From Pyrrhosoma nymphula (Eukaryota > Arthropoda > Insecta > Odonata > Coenagrionidae), in the NCBI GenBank assembly GCA_963573305.1, contig OY754339.1:73951376-74015375 (forward strand): a stretch of DNA of 64,000 nt, given 5' to 3'. Positions 57,292 through 64,000 of the stretch are shown piece after piece. The translations under genes and the position numbers were made by a program. The notes below the pieces were generated by a model. That model was not told where the DNA came from and did not search any database. It saw only the letters and a list, made by a program, of their open reading frames with translations. Positions within the stretch are counted from its first letter, which is position 1. Each line of letters starts with the position of its first letter.

Positions 57292-58573
57292 TTCCTCAGA
57301 GTCATAGCATGTGAAAGCCCATCTCCGTTCTAATGAATCACATCACATTGAAGGAAGCTAGAATCTTAAGCGCATGTTGAAAAATGGAAAATAGATTAAA
57401 TTTGATATCACTATCATTCAAAATTATGTATTCTAGTCACAGCCGATTTTATTTGTGTCATTAAAATAGCTCAGGTGCAAAGGTTGTCCAAGCTTCGAAG
57501 CACAGGCTCTACCTTAAATTTAAAACAAATCTGGAACATGGTATGATATGACTAGAGAAGCATCTAGCTCAAAGAAACTAAAAATCCCCCAACTCCTAGA
57601 TATCGAAGCGTTTCCCTACCGTTTTCAGTTTAGCCATTATAATCAATAAAAATCCTGTTATTGTCGTTTGCTGTAATTTGCAATTTTTGTTTGCTTTTTC
57701 ATTGCTGAAAACGTCACAGCATATGTGATTTTTTTTAAATTCATGATAAAAGTGATTGGTACACATAATGGTAAATGATACAATTTTTTAATAACATTTT
57801 AATAGATTTTTTCTGGAGCTGCTTTTGTTGAGATCAAATTTTAGAATTTACAAAATTTTACTTAGAGTACATTTTCGACGGCGGTTATAATCCTTCTTTC
57901 AACTAAAGGTGTTCTCGATGTTTATTTGTGTCATTCTGTTTTCTCGTGTAATCCGGAAGTAACTGGTGAGCAGAAAGATCCTCTGTAAGTAGCAATGCAC
58001 ATCGAGGTATCGCTACACACGCCACTTCAATAAAAGTCAACTTGCATGCGTGAAGCCGCCTTTACCCTTAGAACCGGCTCATCTCCTCGAACATTCACTT
58101 CAACAGTTGGCAGCCCTGGCTGTGAGGTGTACACCGCTTCGCCCCGACAAGAGAATGCCCTTCCTCCCCTTTATGACACCAATGGGAGCGGCACAATAAT
58201 AATATGCAGAGACAGACGTATCTACACAGATATGTCTGTGTGTGTGTGTGTGTGGACCACTCAATCGGGGCTGTCGACCACACGAGTGGAGGAGGAGATG
58301 AAGAAGGAAAAAATATTTTAAAAAATAATTAAAAAGAAATAAAAAAACGTCCGACTTGTCGAACATCGATATAAGGGACCCGCTGAGTCGCACCGCCTCC
58401 ACTAAGGGTCCGACGGACGTCCAAACAGTAGGAGGAACTCCGACATTCTCAGGACGCACGCGCGATATATGCATCATATTGCCCTTTATTTCCATATACA
58501 TAGGACCATTTTCTGACTCAATAGGACGAGACAGCCGAAGTGAATACCGTCGCAGATTCCGAATCAGCCCCGA
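57292..58573. other. DNA between the duplicated segments, (TG)n microsatellite
   Basis: AT-rich to about 58020, then GC-richer. (TG)n at about 58232-58253. The later part may be the 5' UTR of the exon at 58574. Confidence 0.4.
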
Positions 58574-58692
58574 TATGGACAAGCGCAAGATCTTCCTCGT
58601 GCTTATGTTCATCGCCTTGTCAGCCAGCGACCGATTGTTCGACGAGAATGAAGAAGACGGAGACACGGAGGCACTCAGCCGGAAGGAAAGAT
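58574..58692 (+). CDS. possible first coding exon of a secreted protein
   Basis: ATG at 58574 opens MDKRKIFLVLMFIALSASDR: a basic start, a hydrophobic core of about 12 residues and small residues before a possible cleavage site. An acidic stretch follows (LFDENEEDGDTEALS). A consensus donor GTAAGT lies at 58693-58698, so the exon would end one base into a codon plus one. The surrounding 600 bp is GC-richer than the neighbourhood. No matching downstream exon was found in the window, so the call rests on signal peptide plus donor only. It could be chance. Confidence 0.3.
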
Positions 58693-58818
58693 GTAAGTCT
58701 ATCTGATCTCTCACTCTTCCCATCTCCAAATGACCGGCCACATCATCCGGGCACTTTGGCGCAGGCCGACTTTGGCGTAGGTCCATTTTGGGGCAACATC
58801 AAATACATTAGACGTAGG

Positions 58819-59187
58819 AATATGATAAGTGCCTTAATATAGGTGGACATTATGTCGAGACAAAGGTACAGGGTTGAGGTACAGGGTTTCATGTAAAAAT
58901 AAAATTGTAAAAATGTACTTGTTTTTTAATATCAAAACGGTACTTGCTTTAAAAACACGCCTCGTGCATCGAATTATTCAGGAAAAGCTCATTTATGTTG
59001 GATAGGTGCGAATGTGTTTTGTTTACTGAGCTATTCAGCAATACGCTACAGTTAGCCATAATGTCAAACGAAATATTTTAATTACTTTTCTATGTATATA
59101 TCAATTGCTATTTTTGGTTCTATAATTTTATTTTATTGCTTATTCAATCATTGTGTAGTTCAATTTAAATTCCAAAAAAATACGATG
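58819..59187. repeat. direct duplication, copy 2
   Basis: 369 bp starting AATATGATAAGTGCC and ending ATACGATG, as copy 1. The TA after the mariner end is TG here, so this copy was made by duplication rather than by insertion. Confidence 0.93.
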
Positions 59188-60929
59188 CGACGAATCTATT
59201 TTTTAAAAAGCCTATGACCATAAGTAGGAACTGTGCATATTCATATCTCCTTTTTACCATTAAATGCAAGCTTCAAAATCTTCAAATTCCCCATTTACTT
59301 ATTTCAATAAATGTAAATTACCTTTATACTGACCACAGTCTGCCAGGTCTTTGAAAGTCCCCAATATTAATCCATTTTTTTATACTTTAAGTGCTTAAGA
59401 TAGGACTTTTCCATGAAAATAGTTTCATGGGATTCCGCAAAACTCAGGTTCACGTGTGAGTGAATCGATTCCGTTTCCGCGTTCAACAGTTTCCGTTTTA
59501 TCTCACGAAGTTAATAATAATGCATATCATAAAACCCTTTTGAAACAAACTGCCGAGACCAAAACTTTTTCCCAAATTTAAGAGGAGTCCGTTTACCTCA
59601 GGTTTCACCTCAGACAGGTTCCACTCAAATTAGTATGCAATTGAATCTAAGATTAAGGTGAATGAATCGCGTCAGATTGACGAAAATTATACCTTTAATC
59701 GGAGATGATTAAATTGTGCTCGAATTGAACATAATTGTTGTTCAATAATGGAAAATACATCTTATTACTAAATATTGTGTGCATTAAAAATATATTTACA
59801 ATGTAAGTCCATATGACCACTAGTGGAAGCATTAGCGCCCAGATATCGTGCACTTAAGTGGGTTCGTACCAAAGTGTCCTAGATTAAGCTCATCGACCAC
59901 TAGGGATCTCGGACTCACTCATATCGTTCCCGTTTGCTAAAATTAACGAATTTAAAAATGTGGACCCGTCGGTCTTTCCTATTGCTCCAATTGCGCCTGG
60001 CATCTCATTTCAAGGGTGTTGGATAACTCCTCCGATAACGCCGCCGATGAAGTAGACTCTTCTTCTGAACGCAATTGTGGTCTTGTAGAAAGAGATGAAC
60101 GGTATCTGTTTACACAGTTGTTTCAACAAAGATCTGAACCCTAAGATAGGGTTTTTTATTTTCAAGTGCGTATTTATGAAGAATTCACAACGCTAATCTC
60201 AAGACCAGTTGAAATTCCCGCGATAGAGGCATATCTTCATCCTTAAAACTGTTGATTATTTTAGTAAACAACTATGCACATTGAGTGTTAAATCTAAATT
60301 TGTGTTAAATTTGGGTCATGTCTTACGCTTTTGGGAGACCGAAATGTAGGTGCTATGCGTTGTGAAGGTTCCATAATTAAATGTGAAAGTCGCATAATTC
60401 AAAACCTTAAATTAGAGTTCAACTCTTTTTTCTATGTTAATATGAAAAAATAAATCCATTATCTCTCACAATTCGCCTATAATTGTGTTAAAAAAATAAC
60501 GGAGTAGGTGTCCAACATCCTTAATACACTTTTCTCACCTAAGCATAAGAGTTAATGCACCATTGGCAATTCGTTTTCGTCAAATATCCTTTCTCTAAGG
60601 AACCGCTTTGTACCTCCGTTAACTTATGATATCCAGCATAATTTAGTCATGTGTATCTGCCTAGAAAACACACGCACCTGCATCGCTCAAAGTTTTTCAC
60701 GCTATAAACGCTAATGAAGCGTTGCAAAATGTGTTCATGGAATTTAAAATACAAACAAAAGTAGAGTAATTGCAGAATAGTCCAGTTATCGATCGAATTC
60801 TAACGATTATTTCCATAAAACATACCAGCAATCGATATTTCTTCTCACAGAATAGAATATTCACGAAAACCACTCAGTCCAAATAAATTCGGAGGGTCTG
60901 AAGAAATTACTGCCCACCTATGTAAAGAA
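59188..60929. other. AT-rich intergenic DNA
   Basis: Nothing recognised. Confidence 0.5.
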
Positions 60930-61085
60930 TTATTCGCCGAAATAGCTCCCTACATGGAGATAATATTAAGTAAAGCCTTGGCCCTACAAGTAATACTAAA
61001 TTTCTGTAAATTGCTAGTGTAACGCCCATAAGTAAAAGCAGTCATAAGGAACAGTCATTGAATATATATTGATATTCCTTACATC
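60930..61085 (+). pseudogene. LINE reverse transcriptase relic before the MITE
   Basis: Weak: GTAACGCCCATAAGTAAAAG fits the VTPI.K stretch that precedes RPISLTS, and CTTACATC encodes part of the latter. The start is uncertain. Confidence 0.45.
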
Positions 61086-61270
61086 CAGGGCCGGCTTAAG
61101 ACAAAATTTTCACCCGGGCGAGACAGTATTCCGGCGCCCCCCTACCAGCCCCACTCCCTACCCCTACCGCTTATCAAACCTATTCACCAGTTAAACGTTG
61201 TAGTAAAAACATTTTTTCACAATCACGGCACCCCTTCCTTTGCGGCGTCCCGGGCAGTAACCCGGGCCTG
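61086..61270. mobile_element. hAT-type MITE, 185 bp
   Basis: It begins CAGGGCCGGC, ends CCCGGGCCTG (imperfect inverted ends), and is flanked by an exact 8-bp duplication, CTTACATC, at 61078-61085 and 61271-61278. CAGGG-type ends with an 8-bp duplication are the hAT signature. No coding capacity. GC-rich. Confidence 0.85.
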
Positions 61271-61278
61271 CTTACATC

Positions 61279-61880
61279 TATCTCGTCCATAGCCCTTGAA
61301 CATCAAATTTTAAGATCAGTTTTAACACACTTAGATGGCTCATTTTTCCAGACAAAAAGTCAATATGGATTCAAAAATGGTAGATCTTGCGAAACCTAAG
61401 TAGCACTTTTTGCCCTCGATATTTTAGTCTCGGGTTCTGATAACATTGCAGTCGAATCTTTTTCTCTTCACTTTAAAAACAAAGCTTTAGATATAGTGTC
61501 CAAGAAAGTTAGTTATTAAATTAAAACCTTACGGATTGTACAACGGATATTGGATAGTAGAGTTGCTAGGCGATCGCGAGAAAATATATTTTTACGTGGC
61601 ATTGCAGCAAAATTGGATTGCAGTTGCAAGTTTAAGTCACACTGTGAGTTTCACAGGGAAGTGTCATATGCCCAACTTTGTTCCTTTTATTTGTATTAGC
61701 TGTGTTGGGGAAGTGGTTGGCATTGACCTTCGATTGTTTTTTGACGACGAACAAGTGTATTGGGAAATTCGCATCTATTACGATAAGGAAGCACAAACAA
61801 AGGACCCCGAGCCGATCAAAAAGTGTGGCGATTAATGGCACTAAATAAAGAAATTATGAATATTTCACAGATTAATTAAA
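61279..61880 (+). pseudogene. LINE reverse transcriptase relic (CR1/jockey-like)
   Basis: Reads ALEHQILRSVLTHLDGSFFQ, then SQYGFKNGRSCET, then KALDIVSKK. After frame changes a QGSVICPTLFLL block appears, then LRLFFDDEQVYWEIRIYYD, where FFDD replaces FADD. The order matches RT blocks 2-5. Part of it forms a 99-codon open frame (61536-61835) that could be mistaken for a gene. Confidence 0.88.
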
Positions 61881-62579
61881 TGCACTATCTGTTTTGTCAC
61901 AGGTGATTCCGCCTATGTGACGACATTAATCTGTGAAAATAATCATAGTTATTATATAATAAACAAATTGTTGCCAAAAATAACAATACGTCAATACATG
62001 CCAGTGAGACTTCAATTATAGAAAACGTGTATCATAATATAATTAATATGGAAAACATTGGCGATGTACAAAATAGTTAATTTTTTTATAACAAAACAGT
62101 TATCATTACATTTGCAACATTCGGAATAGCTTATTGGAGGGAGAGCGCATAAACCGTAAATATCTTTAAGTTATATCGGCTCATGATCTCTTAAGGGGTA
62201 AAAATACTCGGGAAGTAACTGGTCAAGCTAATCGTAAATTAGGATTTGTTCAAGGGTAACTAAAGAGGTGCGACGATAAGTTTAGACAGTCCTCGATGGA
62301 GCACCGAGTGCTTTTGCTAGATAAGACGTTTCAAGCGAGCATCACACTGTAACATAAAAAGAAACACTGCTTCGGGATAGTGAAGTGAGCATTCCCCTGT
62401 AGTTAATGAAATCATGTTTGAAAAAAGCGTCAAAAATTCCTCCGGAACGCGTTCAAATTTCCCGAACCCTTTTACACCTTTACGTCATTTCACATTTACA
62501 TTTACACATTTATGGCTTTATTGCAGCTTTCCACCTTATATAATTACAGCTTTACACCCTTAAACCATTCTCCTTTACA
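61881..62579. other. DNA between RT relic and LINE tail, unassigned
   Basis: AT-rich. May include the rest of the same LINE; no clear motif. Confidence 0.4.
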
Positions 62580-62660
62580 CCTCTACGCGGCTGGTGTCCT
62601 ATCACCCCCTGCCACACGCCCATGATGCGGCTCTCAAGGGGGTATGTAGATTTAGAACCA
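62580..62660 (+). repeat. LINE 3' tail fragment
   Basis: ATCACCCCCTGCCACACGCC, then CTCAAGGGGGTATGTAGATT. Related to 31640-31715, both + strand. It probably ends the LINE whose RT relic is at 61279-61880. Confidence 0.5.
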
Positions 62661-62818
62661 TCACTTATTTGGCTGAAATGTTGACATTTTTTCGGGAGCC
62701 AAACACTGAAGTCTCAGCAGTATTTATATAAATCGTTGTATTTCATTGTAGAACCACAGTCAAAATACGGCGTACTTGCATAACCATGCGGAGTAGGACA
62801 AAGACATTTATTTTTTTG

Positions 62819-62998
62819 TGCGCACCAGTGGTTAAGGGTTTAAATTACTCCTGCGTACGATCGAATCTACGAGAGAGGAGACACGAGCTGCTCGGGAGGT
62901 CGTCGAGCCAGGGCCCGCATTAGGCCTCGGAGTTAGGGTAGGATTTAGGGTCTCGTGGGATTTCGAACCCTTGTAATGACTTTCTACCTGAGCCACGT
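62819..62998. repeat. two tRNA-like promoter modules facing each other
   Basis: + strand: GCACCAGTGGTTAAGGG, then CGATCGAATC at about 62859, A/B-box-like. - strand: CGTGGCTCAGGTAG (62984-62998), then GGGTTCGAAATCCC (62957-62970). Neither folds as a full tRNA by eye. Both look like SINE heads. Confidence 0.4.
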
Positions 62999-63300
62999 CC
63001 ATTTTGACGACCACTTTTACCGAAACACTTTTCAGCCGTATTCAAGGGCACCTTCATTTGTTTATTTCGTTATGAAAACAGAGCAATTCCATAAATTTGA
63101 GTCTGAAACCTTGTTGAGATATCACCTCAAATAAAAGTCAATGAATTTTGCCTACTCATAAAGCCTGCCTACGCATGATTATGAAAATTAATATAACGCT
63201 CGCCTCTATACCTTTAATAAAAATGGCAAAAGGATCTATGGCATGTTTTCGGCGCACGTCGTGAAGCAAACTTCATTAAAATATAAGTCTTGAATAAGCA

Positions 63301-63473
63301 TGGGCGTGGATAATTTTCAGGGATGTCCTCCGAGTCGATACATCTTCGGACGACAGTTTCGCCGGAGTTTCAGCAGGTGTTTTCATGTATGAACTTCATA
63401 CCTGAAAACGCCGGCAAAACTGTCGTACGAAGATGTATCGACGCGGAGGACATCCCGGAGAATTAGCCACGCC
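63301..63473. repeat. foldback element, arms about 73 bp
   Basis: 63301-63373 and 63401-63473 are inverted copies with scattered mismatches: GGGATGTCCTCCG, GTCGATACATCTTCG and ACGACAGTTT are shared. Arms read outward begin CTGAAA, then GCCGGC or similar, then GAAACTGTCG or AAAACTGTCG, the same hinge type as at 53770. Confidence 0.9.
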
Positions 63474-64000
63474 TATTCCACCACTCCACGGAAGCCCACA
63501 TCAATACTTGAATATGTTTATTTAGTTGATCACTAAGACGTTCAGTAATAAAAAATGCTTTTGCGTCACTAATATTGCTACATTTACTTATTTATTTATT
63601 TTATTTATTTATTGTTTTAAGTTCACCCAACGTGAAAAAACGTAATTACAGTTGAACTGCAACAGTTACAATTACAATTAATACCAGTTAAGGCTGGCTG
63701 AAACTATGCATAGAATATAATAGAAACGAAAACATTTTATTTGTCCTAGGACAAGTCCTGTGGGACAGGCACACAATTTCACAATAAATGTGACTATATG
63801 TGTCAGTGGAAGTTTTACAAAATATATTCGGACAGTTATTGGCAGTTAAACAGTAGGACATAAACATAGACCAAATTATGATTTTAACTAAGAAAAGATT
63901 AGAAAAAGCACAAAAACATACAAATACAAACTAGCATTTAAAAACTTACATATAATGTTCCATTCTTCTTCCGGGTATCTGCCGCGTCGTTGTGTTTTTC
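63474..64000. other. AT-rich DNA with ATTT repeats
   Basis: (TTTA)n at about 63586-63625. Nothing else recognised. Confidence 0.5.

Noticed and set aside
58100..58786. 228-codon open frame on the - strand
   Set aside because: No recognisable domain, includes a His-Thr run from the (TG)n microsatellite, and opposes a better-supported but still weak + strand exon.
56906..59187. Direct repeats as LTRs of a small retrotransposon
   Set aside because: They do not begin TG or end CA, have no target duplication, and contain a mariner terminus plus its flank, so a segmental duplication fits better.
61536..61835. 99-codon frame as a host gene
   Set aside because: Its LRLFFDD...WEIRIYYDKE segment aligns with the RT catalytic block of the LINE relic around it.
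62950..62998. True tRNA gene on the - strand
   Set aside because: A/B-box-like sequences are too close together and no cloverleaf forms by eye.

Overview
The window looks like a piece of an arthropod, probably insect, nuclear genome. It has spliced exons with GT/AG borders, AT-rich intergenic DNA and a dense load of metazoan transposons: BEL/Pao, Ty3/gypsy, several non-LTR LINE lineages, PIF/Harbinger, mariner, hAT, a Helitron-like end and a tRNA-derived SINE. The one host gene supported well is an insect-type secreted CUB-domain protein on the + strand. Its last three exons (6968-7123, 10752-11090, 12040-12158) fit together in phase 1. No bacterial genes, rRNA, true tRNA or CRISPR array were seen.

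Layout. 62-6642 is a BEL/Pao LTR retrotransposon with two 422-bp LTRs differing at one base and a 5-bp target duplication, but with two breaks in pol. It lies in sense orientation in the intron 325 bp before a CUB exon. The next intron (7124-10751) holds two LINE relics and a PIF/Harbinger-type element (10050-10608). About 960 bp after the CUB stop, an intact full-length RTE-like LINE (13118-16487, 996-aa ORF, 11-bp target duplication) sits inside the endonuclease region of an older LINE. A 113-bp-period minisatellite occupies about 18027-18885. A degenerate gypsy element with 122-bp LTRs (19915-24483, - strand) has landed in another LINE's reverse transcriptase.

From 24.9 to 44 kb the DNA is mostly AT-rich with relics: dispersed repeats, a tandem duplication, LINE tails and an R4-like reverse transcriptase at about 31.8-32.9 kb. 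From 44.3 to 50 kb there is a cluster of long, almost perfect palindromes bounded by (TA)n. These include a 226-bp palindrome with no loop (49703-49928) and two head-to-head palindromes (44639-44888 and 44921-45115) enclosed by a further inverted repeat. Related hairpins lie near 46.6, 53.8 and 63.4 kb. Several share a hinge of the form TGA-N-GA, stem, GAAAC/T, which recalls the core of hammerhead ribozymes in Penelope-like elements and retrozymes. This is the least ordinary material in the window.

50-52.4 kb holds a - strand LINE interrupted by a Helitron-like insertion. 54.6-59.2 kb holds a broken mariner whose 3' end and flank are duplicated 1.9 kb away, plus a possible first exon of a secreted protein at 58574-58692. 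61-61.9 kb is a LINE reverse transcriptase relic with a 185-bp hAT-type MITE inserted in it. The genes here do not form a pathway. The window is a record of successive insertions around one host gene, with several nested insertions that can be ordered in time.
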